Below are positions 40,267 to 50,200 of a stretch of DNA of 53,856 nucleotides, one piece after another (position 1 is the stretch's first letter; every line of letters begins with the position of its first letter). A model generated the notes under the pieces. The model had not been told where the DNA came from, ran no database searches, and saw only the letters and a program-made list of their open reading frames with translations. The DNA lies in assembly GCA_031269545.1 (NCBI GenBank), contig JAISYZ010000204.1:1-53856 (forward strand), in the 5' to 3' direction. This stretch comes from Prevotellaceae bacterium (lineage in GTDB: Bacteria > Bacteroidota > Bacteroidia > Bacteroidales > UBA932). The translations under genes and the position numbers were made by a program.

Positions 40267-42174
40267 TTACCAATCAGGATTATTACTTAATGTATAACCT
40301 TGACTTGTATAAAAATTACGTTGCGATTGAGGAACAGGCGCAAGATAGTGTTTTTCTTCCGGTTCTTGCGTTCTTGGCTGTCCATTATACGTAAGATTGA
40401 AACCTACCAAATCTGCAGCATTGCTTCCATTGTACTTTACAACTGTTCCATTAAGTTTTCTAACGCCAATTTTATCAATAGACCCTTCATTAATACGTGC
40501 AGAAAGCATTCCTGTTGGATCGGCAGGGTCGGTTGCGGTATAATCAATCCATAAACTGCACATAATATCAGGAAAATCAACGCCGGATTTCATATAATCA
40601 AGTTTTTTCCATCTTCTTAAATCAAACAAACGCGATGGTGCTTCATATATCAATTCCATACGCCGCTCACGGCGAACTTCCCAAACAAGTTCGGGAACAT
40701 CTGCATCTCTGTCGGGATCGACAGGAAGATTAGATAATTGTAAATGTGCTGTTTTTTGCACTCCTCTTGATACTGCTGTTGCATCAATAGGTCTGTCGCG
40801 CAAGGCATTTATTGATTTATCAATATCGTTTTGTGTAATGGCTACGCCACCTAAATGTGTTGCCAATACTGCTTTTGCTTCGATATAATTTAATAAAACC
40901 TCGCCCAGACGCATAACAGGAGCATCGTTAGTATTAGTCATTGAAGAATATTTTGGCACATTTCCGGGATTAGAGCCTTCGGTACCTACTCTGTCAATAA
41001 ATTTGTTGCAGTATAGCAATGTCGGTGAACCCGGTTTGTATTGATAGTAGAAAGTTGCTTCAAAACGAGGATCTCGTGTTTTTATAAGATTTTCTATTCT
41101 GAATTTTTCTCCTTCGTTGGCAAGCGATATTCCTGCAGTAGCGAATGAACCTGAATTTTGCCAAACATCTCCATCATTACAGATAAACGATTTCAGCAAT
41201 GATAAATTTGCTCCGCCTTCCTGTGCTTCCTGAGTGTTGCAATAAGAAGCAATACAGTGAGTAACAGCAGACGGAGACGCCGCTGCATCATAATGGCGGA
41301 ATAAGATACATTCTTTATTTCCGCTTAGATTATCAGAGCCGAATAATGTATGAAAATCTGTGTGAATTTCATAATTTCCGCTGGTCATAACAAATTCTGC
41401 GGCTTCAACTGCAAATTCAAGATATTTTTTTGCAAGAGTCGAATTGTTTTTGTGATACCATTGCCAAGTTCCTTCCCACAGCATTATACGCGAAATATAC
41501 GCCGCAACTACATAACGGTTTACCGTTGTACCGGCATCGCCATCGCTTAATCTTACATTTGCAAGCGCATATTTCAAATCATCATAAACATTATCCATAA
41601 CGACATCTCGAGAATCACGGTCTTTGAACATTAAATCTTTTTCTGTATCCTTAATTTCATCGCCAAACCATGGGACATCTCCGTAAGTTCTAACTAATTC
41701 GGTATATTCCAAGGATCTGAAAAAACGGGCTATTCCGCTCCAATGATTATATGCTTCTTCTGTTATTACAGGTTTCGCAATATTTTCAATTCTGTTAAGA
41801 AATAAATTTGCTTTACGTACAATTGTAAAATACCAGCCTCTGCCGGGCCACACGCCATCTATGTAATAAGATGTAGAACCTGCGCTTGTATTAGTGAATC
41901 CTGCTTGTGTCCCTGAATTTGCAAAATCATCCGAGGAAAATAATGAACGAACAGGAACATAATAGGCTGTCCACGAACGTGAATAGCCTTGAAAAAATCC
42001 AATGTTATTCACATCATTGTAGAAACCATTTGCGAACAGACGAAGTCTGTCTTCGCTCGTCCAATATGAATTATCAGTAAATACTGTTAATGGCGGACGG
42101 TCAAGAACATTATCACTGCAACTTGAGAAAAAGAGAGATAATGCTGCTAATAATATTAATATTTTATTTTTCAT
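40267..42174 (-). CDS. SusD/RagB family outer-membrane lipoprotein
   Basis: A 635-residue SusD-like protein, longer than the first. The lipobox is FSSC (leader MKNKILILLAALSLFFSSC), followed by SDNVLDRPPLTVFTDNSYWTSEDRLR, the usual mature start. Helical segments include IVRKANLFLNRIENIAKP and FFRSLEYTELVRTYGDVPWF. The C-terminal hallmark is VWEVRRERRMELIYEAPSRLFDLRRWKK, and it ends AQVPQSQRNFYTSQGYTLSNNP-like (PVPQSQRNFYTSQGY). It lies 18 nt after its SusC. Its similarity to the first SusD in this window is only family-level, so the two loci are not a recent duplication. Ligand unknown. Confidence 0.95.
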   Translation of the reverse strand: MKNKILILLAALSLFFSSCSDNVLDRPPLTVFTDNSYWTSEDRLRLFANGFYNDVNNIGFFQGYSRSWTAYYVPVRSLFSSDDFANSGTQAGFTNTSAGSTSYYIDGVWPGRGWYFTIVRKANLFLNRIENIAKPVITEEAYNHWSGIARFFRSLEYTELVRTYGDVPWFGDEIKDTEKDLMFKDRDSRDVVMDNVYDDLKYALANVRLSDGDAGTTVNRYVVAAYISRIMLWEGTWQWYHKNNSTLAKKYLEFAVEAAEFVMTSGNYEIHTDFHTLFGSDNLSGNKECILFRHYDAAASPSAVTHCIASYCNTQEAQEGGANLSLLKSFICNDGDVWQNSGSFATAGISLANEGEKFRIENLIKTRDPRFEATFYYQYKPGSPTLLYCNKFIDRVGTEGSNPGNVPKYSSMTNTNDAPVMRLGEVLLNYIEAKAVLATHLGGVAITQNDIDKSINALRDRPIDATAVSRGVQKTAHLQLSNLPVDPDRDADVPELVWEVRRERRMELIYEAPSRLFDLRRWKKLDYMKSGVDFPDIMCSLWIDYTATDPADPTGMLSARINEGSIDKIGVRKLNGTVVKYNGSNAADLVGFNLTYNGQPRTQEPEEKHYLAPVPQSQRNFYTSQGYTLSNNPDW

Positions 42175-42192
42175 TTTATTATATTTTTAATG

Positions 42193-45100
42193 TTAGAATG
42201 TTAATTGAACCCCAAATGATAAACTTTTAAATGTTGGCGTACCTACTCCTGTTCTGCCGGAATTATAATTAGATGTATTGAACATAGAATATCCTGATGT
42301 TTCTTCCGGGTCGATAGGAAGTCCGTTTAAATTGTCGAAAGTAAAATAATTCTCAAGCGAAACATAAACACGCGCTCTGTTTAATAATACTTTACGTGTA
42401 ATATCCGCCGGAAGCGTATATCCGAATGTTATATTTTTAATACGGGTATAAGCCATGTCAAGTAAATAACGAGATTGAACGGCATTGTTAAATGCTCCGC
42501 TACCATATCCGGGATTTGCCCCAACAACATTGACTGCTCGAGGATAGAAAGCGCCTGTACGTCCTGTTTGTGTTTCTTCGTTCCATGTCCAGTAATTACC
42601 GGCAATAGCCTGAGGCATGGCGCCATCACTTGAATTAAAGCCGGGAACGGCAAGAAATCCTGACGGCAATACATTGCGTTTTCCTATACCCTGTATAAAT
42701 ATTGAGAAATCAAAACCTTTCCAGTCGGCGCCGATACGAAGACCGTATTCATAACGCGGAGTAGTGTTGCCGATAACGGCAAGGTCTCCTATGTTACTGT
42801 TCGTATCGTCTGCATTTAAGGGAATATATCCTGTTCCGTAATAAATGTCTCCATCTCCGTTCAAATCTTTGTATTTTACATCGCCGGGACCAAAATACAA
42901 GGCGCCGCTTTGAAGTCCTGCTTGATAAACCGCCGTATTGTGATTTTTGAGCATATAAACTTTTTTGCCTTGACTGTATCCGTAATTACGACCGGCATTC
43001 GGATCATCCGCTCCGCCCAGAGTAATCATTTTAAGATTGTCCCAGCGATATCCCGCACTCGGATCTATAAGTTCAAAATCTTCCCAGCGATACAGTCCGT
43101 CAGTTACATAGCCATATATATCACCGTAGGTTCTTTCTGACCACCAGTATGCGGTTGCTGTTGCATCGTTGTTGGTTCCGCTTCGTGTTTGTCCTTCCGC
43201 AGCACGTCTGATTTTTGTTTTGTAGTCGGTTAATGAAGCGGTAACATTTAAGCCGATACCGTTTGCGAATCTGTGATTAAAGTCAACGGCAATTTCCCAT
43301 CCTGTTGTTCTTAATGAACCAAAATTACCATTCGGACCTGCTGCTCCAAATGTTGTAGGCATAGAGCGACCACCAACAATCATATCGTCTGTTGTGCGTT
43401 GATACCAGTCGAATGTAATTCCTAACTTGTTTTTAAAGAATCTGAAATCAACGCCAATATCTAAGGTTCTGAGCGATTGCCATGAAATTTCTGCGGAAAC
43501 AACACCCGGAGTTCCATAATAAACACTTGCAGCCCCGGATGAGTTCAACCATCCGCCGCCTGTTGAACTGCTCATTGTGGGAAGGTACAATGAATTGGGG
43601 ACAGCCTGATCGCCAATACTGCCGTAAGATGCTCTTATTTTTGCCAAAGTCCAAACCGATTTTAATGGTTCAAAAAATGATTCATTACTTGCATTCCAGC
43701 CTACCGAAGCGGATGGATACCATTCCCACCACAATCTTTCTATAAATTTAGATGTGCCGTCGTAGCGAAGATTAAATTCCAATAAGTATTTATCCATAAA
43801 GGTATAGTTTATACGTCCGAAATATCCTAATTGCGCCTCCCATGTAGAGGCTCCCGTAACCGAATGAGCTCCATCTGCAAGAGAAAACTGAGGATTGCTT
43901 GTTTCCAACAAATGAGTAATTTGAGATGAACTGTTTTTTTCTTTCGTTGTAACGCGGTTTAACCCAACCATAAACTTAAATTCGTGATTTTCCCATAAGT
44001 TCAGATTATATGTGGAATAAACATTTGTTGTTGTGTTTTTTTCTAACGCTGATAATCTATAAATATGATCAGGATTTGAACCGTTTGCAGTATATGTTTG
44101 ATAAGGCAACATATATGCGACAATTGGTGATCCGCTATTAATATTCCATTCATCATCTACATATAAGAGATTTCCATCCGAATCCTTTTTAGCAACAGCA
44201 CCTACCCATGTATTTGCAGCAGTATAACGGGTTCCCGGTCTTTCCCAAACAAAATTGTTCTCGTAATAAGTGAAATCGGCATTTAATGTCCAATTAGGAG
44301 TAAAAGTAAATAAGCCTCCGATGTTTACGCTTGTATATGAATTATAATGACTTGCCGTATTAGCCTGTGCCGCCTCAGATGCTGGGCTGCGCAGAATATT
44401 TCCGTTTTCATCGTATCCCATTGGGTAAAGAGGTCCCCAGCGATAGAGATACAGCCATGGGTCAGCAGTTGTAGAATTTGTTATGTACGGATACCTTTTT
44501 TCCCGTTTTGAAAATACTGATCCTGCGGTTACGGTAACCCATTTATTTACTTCGGTTGTTACACTAAGAGAAGTATTATAACGCTCAAATTCATCCTTTT
44601 TTGCCGGTTTCATCATTCCGCTTTGCAGTAAATATCCTAATCCGATATTATACAAAGTATTACCCGATCTTCCACTGATAGAAAGGCTATGGTTTTGCGA
44701 AGGCGCCCATTCTTTCACCATGTGATCGTATGCGCTGTATGTACGCAGTCCCATTTTATATGAAGTGCCGGGTTCAACATACCAGTCGCGTCCATATACA
44801 ACAGGGTCGTTTTGTCCTATTTTCCCTCCATACTTTTTTTGCCATTCAACAGCATTTTTCAAACTGCGGTCGTTTACATACCAAAATGCTCCCTGCACAC
44901 CGCCACCGCTTGTACGGTTATAGGCATCCATAGTATATCTTAATCCATCAACTTGAGCCATATCAAGATCATAAGCTGCATTCTGCCATGAAAAGTTATT
45001 GTTGTAATTTACAGTAACTGTTTCAGTTCTGGTTCCTCTCTTTGATGTAATAAGAATAACGCCTCCTGATGCTTTTGCTCCGTAAATTGAAGCAGATGCG

Positions 45101-45726
45101 GCATCTTTCAATATCGAAATAGATTCAATATCAGAAGGATTGATAATAGAAATACTTGGTATTTCAACATTATCATAAAGAATAAGCGGAGGCGTAGATC
45201 CTCCGTACAGAGAAGTAACAGCCCCACGAATTTTAATAACAGGATCCATACCAACCTCACCCGATGGAATTGTTACATTTAAACCCGGCGTAACGCCTTG
45301 TAAACCACGTCCTACATCCGCAATAGAACGGTTGCCTAATGTTTTGTTTACATCAATAGATGCAACAGCACCCGTGAGGTTAACTCTTTTTTGAGTTCCG
45401 TAACCAATAACAACAGATTCTGTCAAAAAAGAAACATCCTGCTGAAGCGTTACGTTTATAACATTATTATCTCCTACAACAATTGATTGATCTGCATAAC
45501 CAATTGCCGAAAATTGCAGCGTCTGACCTGTGGATACTTGAATAGAAAAGTTTCCATCAATGTCAGTCGCTTCTCCTTTGTTGGTTTCTTTTACCAACAC
45601 CGTTGCGCCGGGAATCCCTTGTTGATCATTCCCGTCAATTACTTTGCCTGTTACTGTTTTTGTCTGGGCGAATGCCGAAACGCTTACAAGTGAACAGATG
45701 ATTAAAAAAATTAAAAATTTCTTCAT
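42193..45726 (-). CDS. SusC/RagA family TonB-dependent outer-membrane transporter (under a probable invertible promoter)
   Basis: 1177 residues. Signal peptide MKKFLIFLIICSLVSVSAFAQ. A carboxypeptidase-regulatory-like domain follows (VTGKVIDGNDQQGIPGATVLV, GEATDIDGNFSIQVSTG, about 22-105). The plug has VIGYGTQKRVNLTGAV, IKIRGAVTSLYGGSTPPLILYDN and SISILKDAASASIYGAKASGGVILIT. The plug signature reads LYDNVEI instead of the usual VDGVPI. A 22-strand barrel ends FGVQLTF. It is the first gene of the leftward SusC-SusD pair. The only plausible promoter lies 70-100 nt upstream, between perfect inverted repeats, so expression may be phase-variable. Confidence 0.96.
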   Translation of the reverse strand: MKKFLIFLIICSLVSVSAFAQTKTVTGKVIDGNDQQGIPGATVLVKETNKGEATDIDGNFSIQVSTGQTLQFSAIGYADQSIVVGDNNVINVTLQQDVSFLTESVVIGYGTQKRVNLTGAVASIDVNKTLGNRSIADVGRGLQGVTPGLNVTIPSGEVGMDPVIKIRGAVTSLYGGSTPPLILYDNVEIPSISIINPSDIESISILKDAASASIYGAKASGGVILITSKRGTRTETVTVNYNNNFSWQNAAYDLDMAQVDGLRYTMDAYNRTSGGGVQGAFWYVNDRSLKNAVEWQKKYGGKIGQNDPVVYGRDWYVEPGTSYKMGLRTYSAYDHMVKEWAPSQNHSLSISGRSGNTLYNIGLGYLLQSGMMKPAKKDEFERYNTSLSVTTEVNKWVTVTAGSVFSKREKRYPYITNSTTADPWLYLYRWGPLYPMGYDENGNILRSPASEAAQANTASHYNSYTSVNIGGLFTFTPNWTLNADFTYYENNFVWERPGTRYTAANTWVGAVAKKDSDGNLLYVDDEWNINSGSPIVAYMLPYQTYTANGSNPDHIYRLSALEKNTTTNVYSTYNLNLWENHEFKFMVGLNRVTTKEKNSSSQITHLLETSNPQFSLADGAHSVTGASTWEAQLGYFGRINYTFMDKYLLEFNLRYDGTSKFIERLWWEWYPSASVGWNASNESFFEPLKSVWTLAKIRASYGSIGDQAVPNSLYLPTMSSSTGGGWLNSSGAASVYYGTPGVVSAEISWQSLRTLDIGVDFRFFKNKLGITFDWYQRTTDDMIVGGRSMPTTFGAAGPNGNFGSLRTTGWEIAVDFNHRFANGIGLNVTASLTDYKTKIRRAAEGQTRSGTNNDATATAYWWSERTYGDIYGYVTDGLYRWEDFELIDPSAGYRWDNLKMITLGGADDPNAGRNYGYSQGKKVYMLKNHNTAVYQAGLQSGALYFGPGDVKYKDLNGDGDIYYGTGYIPLNADDTNSNIGDLAVIGNTTPRYEYGLRIGADWKGFDFSIFIQGIGKRNVLPSGFLAVPGFNSSDGAMPQAIAGNYWTWNEETQTGRTGAFYPRAVNVVGANPGYGSGAFNNAVQSRYLLDMAYTRIKNITFGYTLPADITRKVLLNRARVYVSLENYFTFDNLNGLPIDPEETSGYSMFNTSNYNSGRTGVGTPTFKSLSFGVQLTF

Positions 45727-45756
45727 AATAATTTTGTTTTACAATAATAATTTTGT

Positions 45757-45778
45757 GTCTTATAATTTATATTATAGG
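45757..45778. repeat. Left 22-bp inverted repeat of the putative inverton
   Basis: Perfect reverse complement of 45904-45925. It lies 30 nt upstream of the SusC start codon, within the predicted 5' leader. Confidence 0.9.
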
Positions 45779-45795
45779 ACAAATTTTTCTGCCTG

Positions 45796-45826
45796 CAAAG
45801 GTATATGATTATTTAATATCTGCAAA
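45796..45826 (-). promoter_or_regulatory. Promoter for the second SusCD operon
   Basis: On the minus strand TTTG (45823-45826), an exact 19-nt spacer and TACCTTTG (45796-45803) give an ideal Bacteroidota promoter aimed at SusC. The predicted leader is about 62 nt and includes the left inverted repeat. Confidence 0.75.
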
Positions 45827-45903
45827 TTGCATGCCTGTCAATAACTTGTTGGTAACCTGTTGATAAAAAATACAATCTATTGTTTTAGTGCGACTTACAT
45901 GCG

Positions 45904-45925
45904 CCTATAATATAAATTATAAGAC
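45904..45925. repeat. Right 22-bp inverted repeat of the putative inverton
   Basis: Perfect reverse complement of 45757-45778, with a 125-nt spacer between the arms. The 126 nt from here to the transposase remnant show nothing else recognisable. Confidence 0.9.
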
Positions 45926-46051
45926 AAAAAACTTCAAAAGACAGACGAATCTTTTTTCGAAAAGTGTTAAAAAGCATTATTGAATTGTTGATTTGAAGAA
46001 CAAATAAACAAATAATACCAATTGCTATCAAAATGCAATTTTATAAATTGA

Positions 46052-46324
46052 TTATCAATAAAATATATTGATGTTTCAGGCTGTTTGGGTATCAATATCG
46101 AAAACACTCATCTTTTGGATATAAATTACATCAAAAAACTTTTTTCGCGTGTTACATTTGCCTCCACATGGGCGTACATTGTTGGTATTTTTGTTCACGA
46201 AAACATAAAACCGATAAAACTTAAAAAACACAAAAACCTCGCTAAAACCTGTTTAAGTATGGTTTACAAACTATTGCAAATGCTTTACTTAACACGCTCG
46301 CAAATCTTAATACTAATTCTTTAA
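46052..46324 (+). pseudogene. Remnant of an IS4-family transposase (C-terminal part)
   Basis: The frame is open from about 46052 to the stop at 46322-46324. The track ORF begins at an internal TTG. The residues GINIENTHLLDINYIKKLF and GIFVHENIKPIKLKKHKNLAKT resemble the C-terminal end of Bacteroidota IS4-type transposases (usual form GFNIEDTHL ... GxxxHENxKPIKIKKH). The catalytic DDE region is missing, and no terminal inverted repeats could be assigned. This is a decayed fragment, not an active element. It lies between the putative inverton and the nucleotidyltransferase gene. Confidence 0.65.
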
Positions 46325-46327
46325 TTT

Positions 46328-46361
46328 TTTGTCATGCGTTAATAATAAATTATTACATTTG
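46328..46361 (+). promoter_or_regulatory. Promoter for the nucleotidyltransferase-adhesin genes
   Basis: TTTG (46328-46331) and TACATTTG (46354-46361) with a 22-nt spacer, 20 nt before the ATG at 46382. The spacing is slightly long. Confidence 0.45.
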
Positions 46362-46381
46362 TATTTTAAATTATATATAAT

Positions 46382-47284
46382 ATGAGAGCAACTTTATTGA
46401 TACTTGCAGCAGGAATGGGAAACAGATACGGAGGTTTGAAGCAGTTGGATGAAGCAGGTCCCAATGGTGAAACAATAATGGATTATTCGGTGTTTGATGC
46501 AAAACGTGCCGGTTTTCAAAAAATTGTTTTCGTAATTCGCGAAGATTTTGCTGCAGAATTCGAAAAAAAAATATTGAGTAAATATCAAAATCAAATTGAT
46601 GTTGAATATGTATTTCAGAATATAAGTGATGTTCCCGAAGGTTGCAGTTTTGACACAAACCGCAAAAAACCATGGGGAACCGGACATGCTGTTATGGTTG
46701 CACAAAAGGCAATAAACACGCCATTTGCGGTAATCAATGCCGACGACTTTTACGGATACGATGCTTTTTGCGTAACATTCGAATATTTACAGAAAATTCA
46801 ACAGTCGCACGGAAAATATTCGATGGCAGGTTATATCATCAATAATACGCTTTCCGATTCCGGTTTTGTTTCGCGCGGAGTATGTCAGATTGACGAAAAT
46901 AACATGCTTACAAACATAACTGAACGTACAAAAATTGAAAAAATAAATAATTTGATTTTATATATTGATAATGACGGAAATACGGTTAAAATACCCGACA
47001 ATTCAATAGTATCAATGAATTTTTGGGGATTTACTCCCGATTATTTTGATTATTCAAAAAAAATATTTGCGAACTTTTTGCATGAAAATGCAGATAATAA
47101 CGATGCTGAATTTTATATTCCATCTGTGGTGAATAATCTTATAAACAACCGACAGGCAGAAGTAAAAGTACTCGAAACAACAGCAAAATGGTTTGGTATA
47201 ACATATCCGCAGGACAAAATCCAAACAGTATCGAACATAAAGCAATTGATAGAAAATGGTGAATATCCACAAAAAATATTGTAA
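46382..47284 (+). CDS. Sugar-phosphate nucleotidyltransferase family protein
   Basis: A 300-residue GT-A-fold NTP transferase. The N-terminal nucleotide-binding loop is LLILAAGMGNRYGGLKQLDE (about residues 5-24), followed by PNGETIMDYSVFDAKRAGF and the metal/NDP site INADDFYGYDAF (about 118-129). The GTGHAVMVA segment (about 99-107) contacts nucleotide. The C-terminal part has SMNFWGFTPDYFDY and VLETTAKWFGITYPQDK, as in Bacteroidota NDP-sugar pyrophosphorylase-like proteins. The exact sugar is not readable. It lies 9 nt before the first giant adhesin and may be cotranscribed; a role in making a sugar for surface glycans or for adhesin anchoring or glycosylation is only an inference. Confidence 0.82.
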   Translation: MRATLLILAAGMGNRYGGLKQLDEAGPNGETIMDYSVFDAKRAGFQKIVFVIREDFAAEFEKKILSKYQNQIDVEYVFQNISDVPEGCSFDTNRKKPWGTGHAVMVAQKAINTPFAVINADDFYGYDAFCVTFEYLQKIQQSHGKYSMAGYIINNTLSDSGFVSRGVCQIDENNMLTNITERTKIEKINNLILYIDNDGNTVKIPDNSIVSMNFWGFTPDYFDYSKKIFANFLHENADNNDAEFYIPSVVNNLINNRQAEVKVLETTAKWFGITYPQDKIQTVSNIKQLIENGEYPQKIL

Positions 47285-47293
47285 ACATTTCTT

Positions 47294-50200
47294 ATGAAAA
47301 CAATCTTAAAAATAATATCAATCATCATATTGGCTTTTCCTTTTGGAGAAAAACTTTATTCACAGGCAACATCAACGCAAGGTACGGATTTTTGGCTCTC
47401 ATTCGGGCGAAACTGGAATCGGTATTATTCTAATGTTAATTTGCAGGTACGTATAGTAACAAGCGATTCTGCAACAGTTACATTTACCTATACAGAATCG
47501 GGAATTGTAAATACGGTAAGCATCGCAGCAGGAAGCGTTTATACCCATGTGCTTACAGATCAGGAAAAATATGAAGTTTATTCGTTCGATGGAGGAAAAT
47601 CAAGCAAATCATTGCATATAGAATCGGATGTACCTGTTTCTGTTTACGCCTTAAATCAATATAATTTAACAGCAGATGCTACAAATATACTTCCTCTAAC
47701 AGGCTTGGGAACAGATTATTACCATATTGCATATAAAAGTAATACCGCTTCTTATGGCGATGGTTATACAGTGATAGCAACAGAAGACAATACCGAAATT
47801 TACGAAGATGGCATACTGCAAGATACTCTGCAAAAAGGACAGGTATATTCTGCATATTTCGGCGTCGTGGATGTAACAGGAAAACATATAACATCAAGCC
47901 ATCCCACAGCATATTTTGTAACAAACGGAGGAGTTTGGCTTCCTTTAAATTCGGGAGGTGGCTCTGACTGTCTGTATCAGCAATTAATTTCTGTAAACAA
48001 ATGGGGAAATAATTTTTTGGTTCCCGTTACGCATCGAGGAGTGGAACGTATAAGAATTGTTGCATCACAGGACAGTACCGTAATAACCCAGACAGGAGGA
48101 ACAATTGTAAACGACAATGGAGGATACAGTCAAAATTCACTAAATCTCGACAGAGGGCAATTTGTTGAACTGGTAACAACTCTTGATAATTGCGGATGTT
48201 ATATATCATCAAACAAACCTGTAGGCGTATGTACTTATTTAATAGGAACTAATTATAATTACTATCCTTATCTTTTAGATACCGACGGAGATCCAGCAAT
48301 AGCATGGGTTCCTCCGATAGAACAGTCAATAAACGGTGCCCTTATTGCCCCTTTTATACCTACAGGAACGTCTGCTTTGAACGCACATTATGCATTAATC
48401 GTAACTCCAACGGCAACAAAAGACCAGACAACAATGACAATTGGAACAGATAGTGCAACAAGTTTGACAGGAGGAAACTGGTGCGACAATGCAATTTCAA
48501 ATTTTTCATTTTATTCTCTGCCTTTATATAATACAACTGATGCTTATTATTTTGCCAATCCTCACGGACTAACAGTAATGGGTTATGGTATTGGACATTT
48601 AGAATCTTATTATTATTTGGCAGGTTCGGCTTCACGCGATTTGGATGCCGCGTTTTATGTAAATAACATTCACTATCAGGATTTGGATACAGATTTTATA
48701 TGCGATACGGCTGTAAATTTCAGAGCATCCATACAGTATGCAATGAGTACAACGCCCGGTTATCTTAAATGGTTTATTGACAGTATAGAACAGATTTCAG
48801 TAAGAGATACTTTGGAATGGAGCGGTACGCTGCCAGTCGGCATTCATAACGTTTATATCGAAGTTTTGGATATGGAAAACGATACGATTACACTTTCGTC
48901 AACATTTGGCGTGAATATACCATATTACGATACAATAAATGCAACAATATGTATGGGCAAAAGATATTTTGATGATAATTTTGACACAATACCGACCCAG
49001 GCTGGATTTATAAGCCTGACACACGATTATACCACAACAATAGGTTGCGACAGTATCTTTACATTAAATTTAACCGTAAATCCGTCATATCACGATACAA
49101 TCATTGATACAATTTGTTTGGGAGATGAATATATAGATGATAATTTTCATATTGTTCCAACTCAGGCAGGATTTATAGACAGTACGCTCACTTACAGCAC
49201 AACATTAGGCTGCGACAGCATATTTATTCTGCATTTAACCGTAAATCCGTCATATCACGATACAATCATTGATACAATTTGCTTGGGAAATGAATATATA
49301 GATGATAATTTTCATATTGTTCCAACTCAGGCAGGATTTATAGACACTATGCGAATTTACAGCACAACAAACGGTTGCGACAGTATCTTTACATTAAATT
49401 TAACCGTAAATCCGTCATATCACGACACGGTAACGGCAACAATCTGTCTTGGAGATGAATATATTGATGATAATTTTCATATTGTTCCAACTCAGGCAGG
49501 ATTTATAGACAGTACGCTCACTTACAGCACAACATTAGGCTGCGACAGCGCATTTACCTTGTATTTAACAGTTCATCCTGTATATGACAACACAATTTAT
49601 GCAGTAATATGTTTGGGAGAAAAATATGAAGATGACAATTTTGATAAAACGCCGACAGTTGCAGGTATAGTAAAAGATTCTGTCAATATACCGACAGTCA
49701 TCTATGGTTGCGACAGCATAATAAGATTACATTTAACAGTAAATCAAACATATTACGATACAATCATTGATACAATCTGCTTGGGAGAGATATATAATCA
49801 ATACAATTTTAATGAAACGCCTTTACAGTCGGGGAACTTCACATTTGTACATGACGAAACAACAGCACAAGGTTGTGACAGCATTACAACTTTGTTTCTC
49901 ACAGTAAACCGCTCATACTACGATACAATAAAAGCAACAATTTGCCAGAATGAATATTACAGCGATTACGGGTTTTATGTTGTAGCCGCTCAGTGGGGAA
50001 TTTTTACGTATGTACACAATTTGATAACATCCAAAAACTGCGACAGCATCACTACGCTGTTATTAACCGTAAATCCAAGTTATTACGAATATAGATACGG
50101 AAAAATTTATGAAGATGAATTTTACACGGTAGGAAATTACAAGTACAATACGCCCGGATTGCATGTTTCATACTTGCAAACCACAAATGATTGCGACAGC

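Larger units (their letters stand above)
45757..45925. promoter_or_regulatory. Probable invertible promoter segment (inverton) of the second SusCD locus
   Basis: A 169-bp segment bounded by perfect 22-bp inverted repeats, 45757-45778 (GTCTTATAATTTATATTATA plus GG) and 45904-45925. Each arm is itself an imperfect dyad (CTTATAAT...ATTATAG), as core sites of tyrosine recombinases often are. The only strong promoter of the intergenic region lies inside. Inverting the segment would turn that promoter away from SusC. Established knowledge: Bacteroides species switch SusCD and capsule operons in this way. No dedicated recombinase gene is in the window. Confidence 0.7.
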
